Assembly (NCBI GenBank): GCA_001790515.1
Contig: MGCS01000001.1
Location: 1-55,300 of the forward strand
Length of the DNA: 55,300 nucleotides
Reading direction: 5' to 3'
Source of the DNA: Candidatus Saccharibacteria bacterium RIFCSPHIGHO2_12_FULL_44_22
Lineage (GTDB): Bacteria; Patescibacteriota; Saccharimonadia; Saccharimonadales; Saccharimonadaceae
Shown in pieces: positions 16,060 through 24,825 of this stretch. Position 1 is the first letter of the stretch. Each line of letters begins with the position of its first letter. The translations under genes and the position numbers were made by a program. The notes beneath the pieces are model-generated. The model was not told the DNA's origin. It did no database searches and saw only the letters and a program-made list of their open reading frames with translations.

Positions 16060-16103
16060 CTCATCTCTGTGTTTCTGATATATATCAGAGGTGAAGAGAT
16101 GAG
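16060..16103. repeat. Nested hairpin after the 15600-16004 gene
   Basis: CTCATCTCT (16060-16068) pairs with AGAGATGAG (16095-16103). The loop contains a second palindrome, CTGATATATATCAG (16075-16088). It lies 55 bases past the stop codon. It may act as a transcript end, although no T-run follows. Confidence 0.6.
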
Positions 16104-16128
16104 TTATGAAGCAAAATCAGCCGCTATC

Positions 16129-16156
16129 TTGACGATCGTGACTGATTTGCTACAAT
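16129..16156 (+). promoter_or_regulatory. Upstream promoter of the infA operon
   Basis: TTGACG (16129-16134), a 16-base spacer, TACAAT (16151-16156). Its transcript would carry the small hairpin CTTCACG/CGTGAAG near 16172-16196 before reaching the second promoter. Confidence 0.6.
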
Positions 16157-16214
16157 GGATTTATCATTATAACTTCACGCGGGGAAATTCCGTGAAGATT
16201 CTACTATTAGACGC

Positions 16215-16243
16215 TTTACGCGAACGAAGTTTTCGTGTATAAT
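16215..16243 (+). promoter_or_regulatory. Proximal promoter of the infA operon
   Basis: TTTACG (16215-16220), a 17-base spacer ending in TG plus one base of extended -10 character, and TATAAT (16238-16243). Transcription would begin about 8 bases before the infA ATG at 16259. The upstream in-frame ATG at 16235 overlaps this -10 and is ruled out. Confidence 0.7.
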
Positions 16244-16258
16244 CAACCACTGTTAACT

Positions 16259-16483
16259 ATGGCGAGTCAAAAAGAAGTTATTAAATTGCAAGGTAAGGTA
16301 GTGGAAGCACTACCTAATACTCAATTTATGGTGGAATTGGAGAATGGCCATAGGGTTCTGTGTCACATTTCAGGTAAAATGCGCAAGCACTATATCCGTC
16401 TTGTACCAGGAGATAAGGTAGAAGTTGAGTTGACCCCTTACGATCTTACTAAGGGCAGAATCAGCTTCCGTCTGCGAGATTAA
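16259..16483 (+). CDS. infA: Translation initiation factor IF-1
   Basis: 74 residues from ATG 16259 ([20 protein letters not shown]). One S1/OB-fold domain with [20 protein letters not shown] and the end [12 protein letters not shown], standard IF-1. It occupies the 30S A site during initiation. First gene of the second ribosomal block, with two promoters in front. A 31-base gap leads to rpmJ. Confidence 0.96.
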   Translation: MASQKEVIKLQGKVVEALPNTQFMVELENGHRVLCHISGKMRKHYIRLVPGDKVEVELTPYDLTKGRISFRLRD

Positions 16484-16514
16484 ATTTAACGGAAAACTGG
16501 AGTTTGTGTCGCTC

Positions 16515-16631
16515 ATGAAAGTTCGTGCGAGTGTCAAAAAAATCAGTCCTGATGACCAGTTCGTACGCCGTAAGGGTGTGCTGCGAATCATCAATAAACT
16601 AAAGAAACGTAATAAGCAAAGGCAGGGTTAA
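16515..16631 (+). CDS. rpmJ: 50S ribosomal protein L36 (zinc-free form)
   Basis: 38 residues: [20 protein letters not shown], then [18 protein letters not shown]. The start, the RRKG turn and the KQRQG end match L36, but the usual Cys/Cys/Cys/His zinc site is replaced (SPDDQ in place of CEKC, and no second Cys pair). It sits directly between infA and rpsM, the normal place for rpmJ, two bases before rpsM. Confidence 0.93.
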   Translation: MKVRASVKKISPDDQFVRRKGVLRIINKLKKRNKQRQG

Positions 16632-16633
16632 GC

Positions 16634-17020
16634 ATGGCTCGAATCTCTGGGATCGTTATCCCATCAGAAAAGCAAGTGCAGATCGCGTTGACATATGTCT
16701 ACGGTATCGGTCCACACTTCGCATCGACCATCCTTGCGGCGGCTAAAGTAGAGCCGACCACTCGGGTGAAAGATCTCACCGAGGCTGAAGAACAACGTAT
16801 TCGAGAGTTAGTCGATGCCGACTATACAACCGAAGGCGACCTACAGCGCTTGGTAACAAATAATATTAAGCGACTAAAGGATGTGAATGCGTATCGGGGA
16901 CTCCGACACAAAGCAGGACTTCCAGTTCGCGGACAACGTACTCGCACGAATGCACGAACTCGTAAGGGTAAAGCAGTAGCCGTGGGTGGTACACAAAAGA
17001 AAGCGGCGTCTAAGACGTAG
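16634..17020 (+). CDS. rpsM: 30S ribosomal protein S13
   Basis: 128 residues. [19 protein letters not shown], the helix-two-turn-helix region with [10 protein letters not shown], and the C-terminal [20 protein letters not shown] are all conserved. S13 contacts P-site tRNA and L5. Followed after 15 bases by rpsK, with AAAGGAA in the gap. Confidence 0.97.
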   Translation: MARISGIVIPSEKQVQIALTYVYGIGPHFASTILAAAKVEPTTRVKDLTEAEEQRIRELVDADYTTEGDLQRLVTNNIKRLKDVNAYRGLRHKAGLPVRGQRTRTNARTRKGKAVAVGGTQKKAASKT

Positions 17021-17035
17021 AAAGGAATATAGATT

Positions 17036-17431
17036 ATGGCTGAAGCTAAAACATCGTCAACTCGAAAGAAGCAGCGCCGATCAGTTCCTTCTGGTCAGCT
17101 GCATATTCAGGCAACGTTTAACAATACTATTGTAACGTTCACTGACAAAAAAGGTAATGTGCTTACCGCTGCAAGCGCTGGCGCTTGTGGGTTCCGTGGT
17201 AGCAAAAAGGGTACAGCATATGCATCGCAGGTTGCTGCCGAAAAAGCAGCAGAGGCTGTCAAATCATTGCATGGTCTATCAAGTGTCGATGTCTTTGTAA
17301 AAGGCGTTGGACTTGGACGTGATGCAGCTATTCGTGCCGTTGGTGCGTTTGATATCGCTGTTGAAAGTATTAAAGATGTGACAGGCGTACCTCACGGTGG
17401 CGTTCGTCCACGTAAGGCAAGGAGAGCGTAG
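17036..17431 (+). CDS. rpsK: 30S ribosomal protein S11
   Basis: 131 residues. The first 18 are a basic tail. The S11 core has HIQATFNNTIVTFTDKKGN and ends with TGVPHGGVRPRKARRA. S11 lies on the 30S platform near the mRNA exit. Two bases separate it from rpsD. Confidence 0.97.
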   Translation: MAEAKTSSTRKKQRRSVPSGQLHIQATFNNTIVTFTDKKGNVLTAASAGACGFRGSKKGTAYASQVAAEKAAEAVKSLHGLSSVDVFVKGVGLGRDAAIRAVGAFDIAVESIKDVTGVPHGGVRPRKARRA

Positions 17432-17433
17432 AT

Positions 17434-18054
17434 ATGGCACGAGATACTTCACCTATCGTTAAACAATCTCGTCGCGAAGGGTATGCACTGCATCCTAAGG
17501 CAAACAAGATCATGGCACGAAAGAGCGGGATTCCTGGTCAGCATGCACATGGTCGTGCCAGCAAGCCTAGCTTGTACGCGACACAGCTTCGCGAGAAGCA
17601 AAAAGTACGCCGTACGTACGGTTTACTTGAAAAACAATTTGCTCGTTTGATGAACGAAGCGAGTCGACGTAAAGAAGGCCTTGCTGGTGAAAACTTGCTA
17701 CAGCTTCTTGAACTTCGACTTGATAACGCCGTGTACCGTGCTGGTTTTGCTACGAGCCGCCGTGCTGCTCGTCAGCTGGTTGGTCATGGTCACTTCCTTT
17801 TGAATGGCAAGCGTGTTGATATTCCATCTATCCGCCTAAAAGCTGGTGATGAAATTACTATCCGTCCGAAAAGTGCTACATCTGGCTACTTCTCACAACT
17901 TGATGATGTCGTAAAAAACTCGGTTCAAGGTCCACTTAGCTGGCTAAAAAGCGATGCTAAAAAGATCAAGATCGACGTTACTGGACTTCCGAAGCGTGAA
18001 GAGGCAGAAGCAGACATCAATGAACAATTAATCGTTGAGTATTACTCACGCTAA
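17434..18054 (+). CDS. rpsD: 30S ribosomal protein S4
   Basis: 206 residues. The S4 RNA-binding domain is visible as LELRLDNAVYRAGFATSRRA (about residues 90-109) followed by ARQLVGHGHFLLNGKRVDIP. The N-terminal zinc Cys cluster found in some S4 proteins is missing, matching the zinc-free S14, L36 and L33 here. S4 starts 30S assembly. GGAGAG precedes the ATG. Confidence 0.97.
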   Translation: MARDTSPIVKQSRREGYALHPKANKIMARKSGIPGQHAHGRASKPSLYATQLREKQKVRRTYGLLEKQFARLMNEASRRKEGLAGENLLQLLELRLDNAVYRAGFATSRRAARQLVGHGHFLLNGKRVDIPSIRLKAGDEITIRPKSATSGYFSQLDDVVKNSVQGPLSWLKSDAKKIKIDVTGLPKREEAEADINEQLIVEYYSR

Positions 18055-18070
18055 GAAGGAGCTATAAGCA

Positions 18071-18994
18071 ATGTCAAAAGTTATTCACAACCCTGCGCTC
18101 GCTGCTATCAATGAAAACAGCGACACTAGTGCCGATTTTGTGATCGAACCACTTCATGCTGGGTATGGTAATACGCTTGGTAACAGCCTTCGCCGCGTGC
18201 TTCTTTCTTCGATCCGTGGTGGCGCAATTGTTGCCTTCCGTATCGAAGGAGCAACTCACGAGTTCACGACTGTTGCCGGAATCAAAGAAGATGTCGTTGA
18301 CATCATGCTTAATCTCAAAAACGTTAACCTAAAAGTTCATAGTGATGAACCAATTGAATTACGTCTGGAGAAAAAGGGCGCCGGTGTGATTACTGCTGGA
18401 GATATCAAAACATCTGCTGATGTTGAGGTTGTCAATCCAGATCAGATCATCGCAACTATCGACGATCCTAAAAAATCTGTCGTCTTTGACCTTGTTGTCG
18501 AGGCAGGCCGTGGCTACCGAACAATCGAAGATAGTAGCGTAGAGCGTTTGCACAGCGACATGATTGCACTTGATGCGGTCTTTAGTCCTGTACTTCGCGT
18601 ACGCTACAAAGTTGATAGCACACGTGTTGGTCAAGAAACAAATCTTGATAAACTAATCCTTACTGTTGAAACAAACGGCGCGATTAGCCCACGAGAAGCT
18701 TTCGAAGAGGCTGCTGCGATTTTGGTCAACCAGTACACAGCACTTGCTGGTAGTACTGCAGTTGAATCAGCTCCAGCACTTGGGCAAAGCGATAACGAAG
18801 AAACAAGTGAATTGAACACACCTATCGAAGAACTAAATCTTACCGCTCGTACAGCTAACGCACTTGTGAACAACGAAATTCGTACTGTTCATGATCTTGT
18901 GACACTCACTGAGCAAGATTTACGCGAATTGAAAGGCTTTGGTTCAAAAGCACTTGATGAAGTAAAAGATAAACTGGCGGAATTGGAACTTTAG
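18071..18994 (+). CDS. rpoA: DNA-directed RNA polymerase subunit alpha
   Basis: 307 residues. The N-terminal dimerisation domain has GYGNTLGNSLRRVLLSSIRG (about residues 31-50). A Glu/Ser-rich linker (about 225-245) leads to the C-terminal domain with LTEQDLRELKGFGSKALDEV, which contacts promoter UP elements and activators. Its place between rpsD and rplQ is the usual one. AAGGAG lies 11 bases before the ATG. Confidence 0.97.
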   Translation: MSKVIHNPALAAINENSDTSADFVIEPLHAGYGNTLGNSLRRVLLSSIRGGAIVAFRIEGATHEFTTVAGIKEDVVDIMLNLKNVNLKVHSDEPIELRLEKKGAGVITAGDIKTSADVEVVNPDQIIATIDDPKKSVVFDLVVEAGRGYRTIEDSSVERLHSDMIALDAVFSPVLRVRYKVDSTRVGQETNLDKLILTVETNGAISPREAFEEAAAILVNQYTALAGSTAVESAPALGQSDNEETSELNTPIEELNLTARTANALVNNEIRTVHDLVTLTEQDLRELKGFGSKALDEVKDKLAELEL

Positions 18995-18995
18995 T

Positions 18996-19388
18996 ATGCA
19001 CAGACATGGTTACAAAGGGCGCAAATTTGGTCGCGAACGCGATCAGCGCCGCGCGCTGCTAAAAGGTCTCGCTACGAGTCTCGTCATGCATGGCAAAATC
19101 GAGACTACCTTGCAAAAGGCCAAAGAAACATCGCGTTATATAGAGAAAGTTATTACAAAAGCAAAGAAGGGTGACCTAGCCGGTCGTCGTCAAGTCATCG
19201 CCGCGTTATCAACGCAGGCAGCAGCATTCAAGCTGTTTGATGAAATCGCTCCACAACTGACTGCTCGCAACAGTGGTCACGTACGTGTTGTTCGTACTCG
19301 ACTTCGTGTTGGTGACGGCGCTCAACTAGCAGTGATTGAATTCGTAGACGAACTCAAAGCTGCTCCTAAAGAGGAGGTGAAGGCGTAA
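18996..19388 (+). CDS. rplQ: 50S ribosomal protein L17
   Basis: 130 residues. MHRHGYKGRKFGRERDQRRA is a typical L17 start, with the conserved LIMHGKIETT-like helix following (LVMHGKIETTLQKAKE). L17 lies near the tunnel exit. GAGGAGGTGAAGGCG at its end serves rplM, whose ATG overlaps the stop. Confidence 0.96.
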   Translation: MHRHGYKGRKFGRERDQRRALLKGLATSLVMHGKIETTLQKAKETSRYIEKVITKAKKGDLAGRRQVIAALSTQAAAFKLFDEIAPQLTARNSGHVRVVRTRLRVGDGAQLAVIEFVDELKAAPKEEVKA

Positions 19389-19837
19389 TGGTTATCAATA
19401 CTCATACACGTACCTATTCACAAAAACCAAGTGAAGTATCTCGCCGCTGGATCTTGATTGATGCAAGCGAAGCACCACTAGGTCGTGTTGCAACGCAAAT
19501 TGCGACGTATCTCACCGGTAAATACAAACCGAGCTACACTCCACACATCGATGGCGGCGACTACGTTGTTGTTATCAACGCTGAAAAGGCTGTAGTGACC
19601 GGTGATAAAGAACGACAAAAAATCTACTATCGTCACTCAGGATTCCCTGGTGGTATCAAAGATGCACGTCTAGAAGAAGTTCGTGAGAAATTCCCTACAC
19701 GCATCATCGAAGCTGCCGTAAAGGGAATGCTTCCTAAAAACAAGCTATCACCTGAGCGAATGAAACGTCTGAAGCTATTTGTTGGTACAGAGCATGCTCA
19801 TACCGCACAAACTCCAGAGAAAGTTGAGGTTAAGTAA
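19388..19837 (+). CDS. rplM: 50S ribosomal protein L13
   Basis: 149 residues with the SRRWILIDASEAPLGRVATQ start and RIIEAAVKGMLPKNKLSPER. L13 binds 23S rRNA early in assembly. It is joined here to the alpha operon together with rpsI, its usual partner, two bases downstream. Confidence 0.97.
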   Translation: MVINTHTRTYSQKPSEVSRRWILIDASEAPLGRVATQIATYLTGKYKPSYTPHIDGGDYVVVINAEKAVVTGDKERQKIYYRHSGFPGGIKDARLEEVREKFPTRIIEAAVKGMLPKNKLSPERMKRLKLFVGTEHAHTAQTPEKVEVK

Positions 19838-19839
19838 TC

Positions 19840-20238
19840 ATGGCTGAAGGAAAATATTTCTATGGACTTGGTCGCCGAAAAGCCGCTACTGCTCGCGCAC
19901 GTTTGTACGCCGGTAAAGGCAATTTAACGATCAATGACAAACCAGCTACAGAGTACCTAGATGGTAATAAAACATTCCTAGCAGAAGTAACCGATCCATT
20001 GGCGTTGGTTGGTAAGCAAAAGGAATTCGATATTACTATCAAAGTTTCTGGCGGTGGTACTGCGGGTCAGGTTGACGCGATCAAATTAGCGATTGCAAAA
20101 GCAATCACTGTTGGTTACGCTGATCTTCGTACGACACTGAAAAAAGCTGAATTCTTACGTCGCGATCCCCGCGAAAAAGAAAGCAAGAAGTACGGTCTTC
20201 GAAAAGCTCGCAAGCGCGAACAATACTCGAAGCGTTAA
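19840..20238 (+). CDS. rpsI: 30S ribosomal protein S9
   Basis: 132 residues. FYGLGRRKAATARARLYAGK at the start and a C-terminal tail ending KKYGLRKARKREQYSKR, whose final Lys-Arg reaches the P-site tRNA anticodon. Last gene of the block; a strong terminator follows within 10 bases. Confidence 0.97.
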   Translation: MAEGKYFYGLGRRKAATARARLYAGKGNLTINDKPATEYLDGNKTFLAEVTDPLALVGKQKEFDITIKVSGGGTAGQVDAIKLAIAKAITVGYADLRTTLKKAEFLRRDPREKESKKYGLRKARKREQYSKR

Positions 20239-20245
20239 TAAACCA

Positions 20246-20270
20246 GGAGGGGTTCGCCCCTCCGTTTATT
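20246..20270 (+). terminator. Rho-independent terminator of the infA-rpsI operon
   Basis: GGAGGGG, loop TTCG, CCCCTCC (20246-20263), followed by GTTTATTTT. A tetraloop hairpin with a U-rich tail directly after rpsI. Confidence 0.9.
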
Positions 20271-20394
20271 TTCGAAATAAATTCAAAAATGCATCCCATT
20301 CCCCGAAGACTATACAATGCATCGCTAAACATAATACAAATACACTCCGCATGTCGGGGTGTATTTGTACTCTGATGTCGCTTATACTAGAGTT

Positions 20395-21228
20395 ATGATA
20401 GAAACGGTCATTCATAAGTGGCTTCGTGTGCCACATATCCTTCATGTAGGAGATGATATTCACCCGCGTCAAACAAAAGTAACGGTAGTATTTGTGCATG
20501 GCCTGGCAAATTCGCATCACATGTGGAAACCCCTACTGAAACGAGTCTCAGATGCTCATACTAGGGTGATAACAGTTGACCTATTAGGGTTCGGTAATTC
20601 ACCAAAGCCAGAATGGCAAACGTATAGTGCAACCGTTCATGCTCAGTCGCTCAAGATGACGCTTCGCTCTCTCCATATCAATGGACCACTTATTATCGTG
20701 GGCCATTCGCTCGGAAGCCTTGTCGCCGTCCAGTATGCTGGATTGTATCCACGACATGTCCATTCACTGATCTTGTGCAGCCCGCCGTTTTACAGGCCGC
20801 CTAAAGAACGTTCCGGCCGTGCAATCATACCGCAGCCAGAAGATGTGTATCGAAGACTATATAGCTATAGTCGTAGCAAAGCAGATTTAGCAAAAAAGAT
20901 GGCAGCCGTTATTAAGAAAGCAAAACTACTCGATGCAAACTTCACGATCAGCGACGATACGCTTCCGGCCATTGTTAGTTCTCTCGAAATGAGTATCGAA
21001 AATCAGACATCCCTGCAGGATGCCGAAAAGCTAACACTACCCATCCATGTCATATACGGAAAACTAGACCCATTTATCATTAATCGTAATATTCGTCAGT
21101 TAGAATCAAAGCTACCTAATGCGACGCTAGAGACAGTTGTCGCTGGCCACGAAATAGGTTTGAGCAAGCAGTTTACGGCAGCGGTTATCGATAGTGTGCA
21201 CCGCGCGGTTAACGACACAGTCAATTAA
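20395..21228 (+). CDS. Alpha/beta-hydrolase fold protein
   Basis: 277 residues from ATG 20395 (MIETVIHKWLRVPHILHVGD). The oxyanion-side motif VFVHGLANSHHMW (about 35-47) and the nucleophile elbow GHSLGS (about 103-108) fit an alpha/beta hydrolase; IYGKLDPFI near 217 carries the likely Asp, and VVAGHEIGL near 245 the His. There is no signal peptide, so it should be cytosolic. The substrate cannot be told from sequence. TATACT (20383-20388) lies 6 bases before the ATG, excluding the upstream ATG at 20359 and implying a leaderless mRNA. Confidence 0.85.
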   Translation: MIETVIHKWLRVPHILHVGDDIHPRQTKVTVVFVHGLANSHHMWKPLLKRVSDAHTRVITVDLLGFGNSPKPEWQTYSATVHAQSLKMTLRSLHINGPLIIVGHSLGSLVAVQYAGLYPRHVHSLILCSPPFYRPPKERSGRAIIPQPEDVYRRLYSYSRSKADLAKKMAAVIKKAKLLDANFTISDDTLPAIVSSLEMSIENQTSLQDAEKLTLPIHVIYGKLDPFIINRNIRQLESKLPNATLETVVAGHEIGLSKQFTAAVIDSVHRAVNDTVN

Positions 21229-21370
21229 GAATTTGTAAAATCTATTCTACTATGGTTAAATTCATCTAATGAATGGTATAAAATTTACCGGAACATCTTA
21301 TTGGTTTACCGACAGTTTATCTGGCGGTTTGTTTCGTGTTTTGAATTAAAACATACTTGAGAATACTAAA

Positions 21371-21393
21371 TAGACCGTCACTACGACGGTCTA
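21371..21393 (+). promoter_or_regulatory. Leader hairpin before the trpS gene pair
   Basis: TAGACCGTC, loop ACTAC, GACGGTCTA: a perfect 9-bp stem 20 bases before the small gene at 21414. TTAAATG follows, too weak for a clear terminator. A plausible promoter (TTGAAT-17-TACTAA) lies just upstream. I looked for T-box features because trpS is downstream and found no convincing ones. Confidence 0.5.
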
Positions 21394-21413
21394 TTAAATG
21401 AAAGGAGAAAGTA

Positions 21414-21620
21414 ATGGAATATCAATTAACAGCAGAGCAGCAACGGCGTCGAACCAATTTTGAAGGACTGATGGCGGCAATTAGACGACTCGAGGCGATA
21501 GATTTAGATACTATAAATCCAAACGATATATCAATCGAAGGTCTTCATACAGCGCGTATAGTAAAAGCAATGGTCGAACAGGGGAGATCGGCTGACGGAA
21601 TAGCTGAATTTAAGGTATAA
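21414..21620 (+). CDS. Small conserved-looking protein upstream of trpS
   Basis: 68 residues, predicted all-helical and cytosolic (MEYQLTAEQQRRRTNFEGLM). AAAGGAGAAAG lies before the ATG. It ends 10 bases before trpS, which has no separate promoter, so the two are co-transcribed. No family recognised. Its compact charged make-up would fit a regulatory or binding role, but that is a guess. Confidence 0.65.
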   Translation: MEYQLTAEQQRRRTNFEGLMAAIRRLEAIDLDTINPNDISIEGLHTARIVKAMVEQGRSADGIAEFKV

Positions 21621-21630
21621 TGGAGAGACT

Positions 21631-22782
21631 ATGACCAAATCTGTAATCTTGACTGGACTTCGTGCAAACAACGACCTAACACTTGGCAATTATTTCGGTG
21701 GAATGTTGCCTATTATCGAGATGGCGAAAAGCAAATCAGATGAATATCAGATCAACATGTTTATTCCCGATCTCCATAGTTTTACGACACCAATCGATCA
21801 TAGTCTCCTTCAAGAGCAGATTATGAATAATGCACGTTTGTTTGCCGCAGCTGGACTACCGCTGGATAATGAAAATATCCATTTATATCGTCAAAGTTAT
21901 GTACCTGCGCACAGTGAGCTGACGTGGATCCTTGATTGTTTTACTGGCATGGGTGAAATGCAGCGTATGACGCAATTTAAGGACAAGACTAAAACACAGG
22001 AAGTAGCAAGTGTAGTCGCTGACTTTTTAGAACTCACCTCCGTGTCCTCGACAAGCTTGCCGTCACAGGCGGAATTGAATCAATTTGTACTTTCTGTTTC
22101 GGATTCACTATTCAAATCATCCGCAGCAAGCGTCGGCCTCTTCAATTATCCGGTGCTTATGGCCGCGGACATCCTTCTTTATAACGCCAAATATGTTCCA
22201 GTAGGTGATGATCAGACTCAGCATCTTGAATATACGCGTGATATCGCCATGCGTGTAAACAAAAAATTTGGTGATATATTAACTATTCCAGAGGCAGTAC
22301 AAAAGCAGCATGAATTTTTCGGCAAAGGCCAAGGGCTTCGTATCAAAGACCTCATGATTCCCGAAAAGAAAATGAGTAAATCTGACGAATCGGGAAAAGG
22401 TGTCATCTTCCTTACTGACAACCCTAAGGTTGCTGCAAAAAAGGTGATGAGTGCAACAACAGACGACAAGGCGAGTGTCAATTTCGACCCAGAAAACCAG
22501 CCTGGTATTAGTAATCTGCTCCAAATTCTTTCACTCCTTCGCGCTCAACCACTCGATGATACTGAGCTTGAGTTCAAGGGAATGGAAAAGTATGGTGACT
22601 TCAAACAAGTTGTTGCTGATGAACTAGTCGAATTCCTTAAAGATTTTCAGTCGCGCCTAGCAAACGTTGAAGATATAGCAATACTTTCAAAACTACAAAT
22701 GTCAGAAGAGGTCATGAATATACAAGCAAACGAAACACTTTATAAAGTTCAACAGGCCGTCGGCTTGAGAGCTAAGGCGTAA
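21631..22782 (+). CDS. trpS: Tryptophan-tRNA ligase
   Basis: 383 residues, a class I synthetase. The HIGH-type signature is degenerate as LTLGNYFGG (about 16-24), and KKMSKSDESG (about 245-254) holds the KMSKS loop. The middle block GDDQTQHLEYTRDIAMRVN is the classical TrpRS region for ATP and tryptophan. It charges tRNA-Trp, whose gene is at 42555-42629. Length is near 380, longer than the 330 of compact forms, with an extra stretch near residues 125-170. The gene follows a 68-residue gene by 10 bases and precedes the pseudouridine synthase by two. Confidence 0.94.
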   Translation: MTKSVILTGLRANNDLTLGNYFGGMLPIIEMAKSKSDEYQINMFIPDLHSFTTPIDHSLLQEQIMNNARLFAAAGLPLDNENIHLYRQSYVPAHSELTWILDCFTGMGEMQRMTQFKDKTKTQEVASVVADFLELTSVSSTSLPSQAELNQFVLSVSDSLFKSSAASVGLFNYPVLMAADILLYNAKYVPVGDDQTQHLEYTRDIAMRVNKKFGDILTIPEAVQKQHEFFGKGQGLRIKDLMIPEKKMSKSDESGKGVIFLTDNPKVAAKKVMSATTDDKASVNFDPENQPGISNLLQILSLLRAQPLDDTELEFKGMEKYGDFKQVVADELVEFLKDFQSRLANVEDIAILSKLQMSEEVMNIQANETLYKVQQAVGLRAKA

Positions 22783-22784
22783 TT

Positions 22785-23939
22785 ATGGTAAAGATTGCCA
22801 GCTCTGACGTCATAACTATTCTTCGTAAGTTCGAACTTGCAGGTGATGACAACGTCCCCCGACATGTCGAGCAACTAAAGACTACTCATCCAAACGACAT
22901 CAATATGCTCGTTTCATTTCGCTTTTCAAAAACGCAGTTCTATATTCTAGCCGATGATACCGCAGAAGACGATGCTGACTATATAATCGAGCAGATCCAT
23001 TCTGATAGTGCAGCAGCGGCGGGTAAACTGATCAAAAACCCACGAGAATCAACAATGACCTATGGCATGCCATTCAAAGGAAAGGATATCTACTTATTCG
23101 AACTAACTTCAGACAAAAAACGTCTTGATATTGAGCTAGCTGAGCGCTTCCCGGAAACATCGCGCAGTACTTGGCAAAAACACGTCAAAGCAGGCCACGT
23201 TACAGTTAATGGAACTGTCGTCGAATCTCCCAAAATGGATATTACCGCCAAAGATGCGATAGTCGTCAATGTTCCGGAGCTGTCAGATTTTTCAAAAGAC
23301 GAACTGCCAGTTATGTACATCGACGACAATGTCATCGTCATCGACAAGCCAGTTGGCGTCCTTTCTCACAGCAAAGGTGCGCTAAATGACGAATTTACCG
23401 TTGCTGAATTCTTTCGACGATACACAACCTACAATCTCGATACGAACCGTCCTGGTATTATTCATCGGCTTGACCGTGACACAAGTGGTGTTATGATCGG
23501 CGCTCGCAACCCCGAAACGGCAACATTATTGCAAAAGCAATTCGCCGATCGCAAAACCAAAAAGACATACTTCGCAGTCATTGACGGTACTTTGGATCAG
23601 GACGAAGCATTGATCGATCTGCCGATTGCACGCAACCCGTCTGCGCCTAGCACATTCCGTGTCGATCCGAAAGGCAAAACTGCACAAACCAGCTACACAG
23701 TGCTCCGTACCGACGGCAAGCTAACGTTGGTAGAGCTTCGTCCAAAAACCGGCCGTACCCATCAGCTTCGAGTACACATGAAATACATGAATACGCCAAT
23801 CCATGGTGATCGTGTCTATGGCAAACAATCCGATAGACTTTACCTGCATGCGCATAGCCTTGAGATAACGATTCCATCCGGCAATCGCCAAGTATTCACC
23901 TCACCGATGCCAGCAGAATTTAACACAAAAGTGCAATAG
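22785..23939 (+). CDS. RluA-family pseudouridine synthase with N-terminal extension
   Basis: 384 residues. An S4 RNA-binding domain (about 110-165, LDIELAERFPETSRSTWQKH) precedes the catalytic domain with HRLDRDTSGVMIGARN near 227, where the Asp in RLDRDTSG is catalytic; KPVGVLSH and PKTGRTHQLRVHM are further family motifs. RluA enzymes turn uridine into pseudouridine in rRNA or tRNA; the target site is not predictable. The first 105 residues are not part of the usual RluD architecture and include an acidic stretch (DDTAEDDADYIIEQ). Two bases after trpS, eight before the clamp-loader gene. Confidence 0.9.
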   Translation: MVKIASSDVITILRKFELAGDDNVPRHVEQLKTTHPNDINMLVSFRFSKTQFYILADDTAEDDADYIIEQIHSDSAAAAGKLIKNPRESTMTYGMPFKGKDIYLFELTSDKKRLDIELAERFPETSRSTWQKHVKAGHVTVNGTVVESPKMDITAKDAIVVNVPELSDFSKDELPVMYIDDNVIVIDKPVGVLSHSKGALNDEFTVAEFFRRYTTYNLDTNRPGIIHRLDRDTSGVMIGARNPETATLLQKQFADRKTKKTYFAVIDGTLDQDEALIDLPIARNPSAPSTFRVDPKGKTAQTSYTVLRTDGKLTLVELRPKTGRTHQLRVHMKYMNTPIHGDRVYGKQSDRLYLHAHSLEITIPSGNRQVFTSPMPAEFNTKVQ

Positions 23940-23946
23940 TCACTCT

Positions 23947-24798
23947 ATGGATCAGCTGGTTATTCACCCAATTTCTGCCGATATCATGAAAAAGGTAGCA
24001 GCGAATATGCCTGGAGCTCTGTTAATAGCGGGCGAAAAAGGTGTCGGCGTTGCATCGATTGCTCGCGGACTAGCAGCCGACCTTCATATTCAACCACGAA
24101 TCATTACGCCGAAAAAACGCTTGCAAGCCGGTGCAAAACTGATCGAAGATTACGAAACTGGTTCGATTGTTATTGAAGATATCCGAGCGCTATACGATCA
24201 GACCCGTGTAAAATTCGATCAACCGCAATTATTTATAGTTGACTTTGGTAATCGATCAATGACGCACCAGGCACAAAATGCGTTCTTAAAACTCCTAGAA
24301 GAACCTCAAGATAACATCTATTTCATTCTTGCCACACATACTGCCGATGATTTATTGCCTACTATCCGTTCGCGCTGTCAACGTGTCGATATTCGTCGCT
24401 GCACATCAGAACAATCAAAGGCGCTATTGGCTAGCTGGAAGTTACCGGATGCGACCCGTATGGCGCGCATTGCGTTCATTGCAGATGGGAAACCTGCGGA
24501 AATGTATCGACTTGCACACGATGATACCTATTACGCAGCTCGCGTTCAGACAGTGCAGGATGCAAAAGCAATCCTCGGGGGTACAGCAATACAAAAAATG
24601 CATACTATTCATAAATATAAAGACCAGCGCCCAGGTGCGTTGCAGTTGATAGATGATTTAACGATGCAACTAGAGCGAGCACTCCAGGCCTCGTTTCAGC
24701 CAAACATACTACAGCAAATTGATTTACTTATCGAAGCACACCGGCGAATCACCGCGAATGGCAACATACAGCTTCAGCTTGCCCGAGTGCTGATTTAA
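23947..24798 (+). CDS. holB: DNA polymerase III clamp-loader subunit delta'
   Basis: 283 residues. Delta' features are FGNRSMTHQAQNAFLKLLEE (about 100-119), the sensor region FILATHTADDLLPTIRSRCQ with the SRC motif, and a degenerate nucleotide loop GEKGVGVAS (29-37) lacking the P-loop Lys. Delta' is the non-hydrolysing stator that helps load the sliding clamp. No zinc Cys cluster is present. The next gene has its own -10 box. Confidence 0.85.
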   Translation: MDQLVIHPISADIMKKVAANMPGALLIAGEKGVGVASIARGLAADLHIQPRIITPKKRLQAGAKLIEDYETGSIVIEDIRALYDQTRVKFDQPQLFIVDFGNRSMTHQAQNAFLKLLEEPQDNIYFILATHTADDLLPTIRSRCQRVDIRRCTSEQSKALLASWKLPDATRMARIAFIADGKPAEMYRLAHDDTYYAARVQTVQDAKAILGGTAIQKMHTIHKYKDQRPGALQLIDDLTMQLERALQASFQPNILQQIDLLIEAHRRITANGNIQLQLARVLI

Positions 24799-24825
24799 CG
24801 TTGCTTGTGGTATAATACATAGGAA

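Noticed and set aside
21239-21413. T-box riboswitch controlling trpS
   Set aside because: Only one simple 9-bp hairpin is seen; I find no specifier loop, no T-box sequence and no antiterminator pair.
24035-24060. Delta' gene judged defective because the P-loop Lys is missing
   Set aside because: Delta' subunits commonly lack a working nucleotide site, so this is normal for the family.
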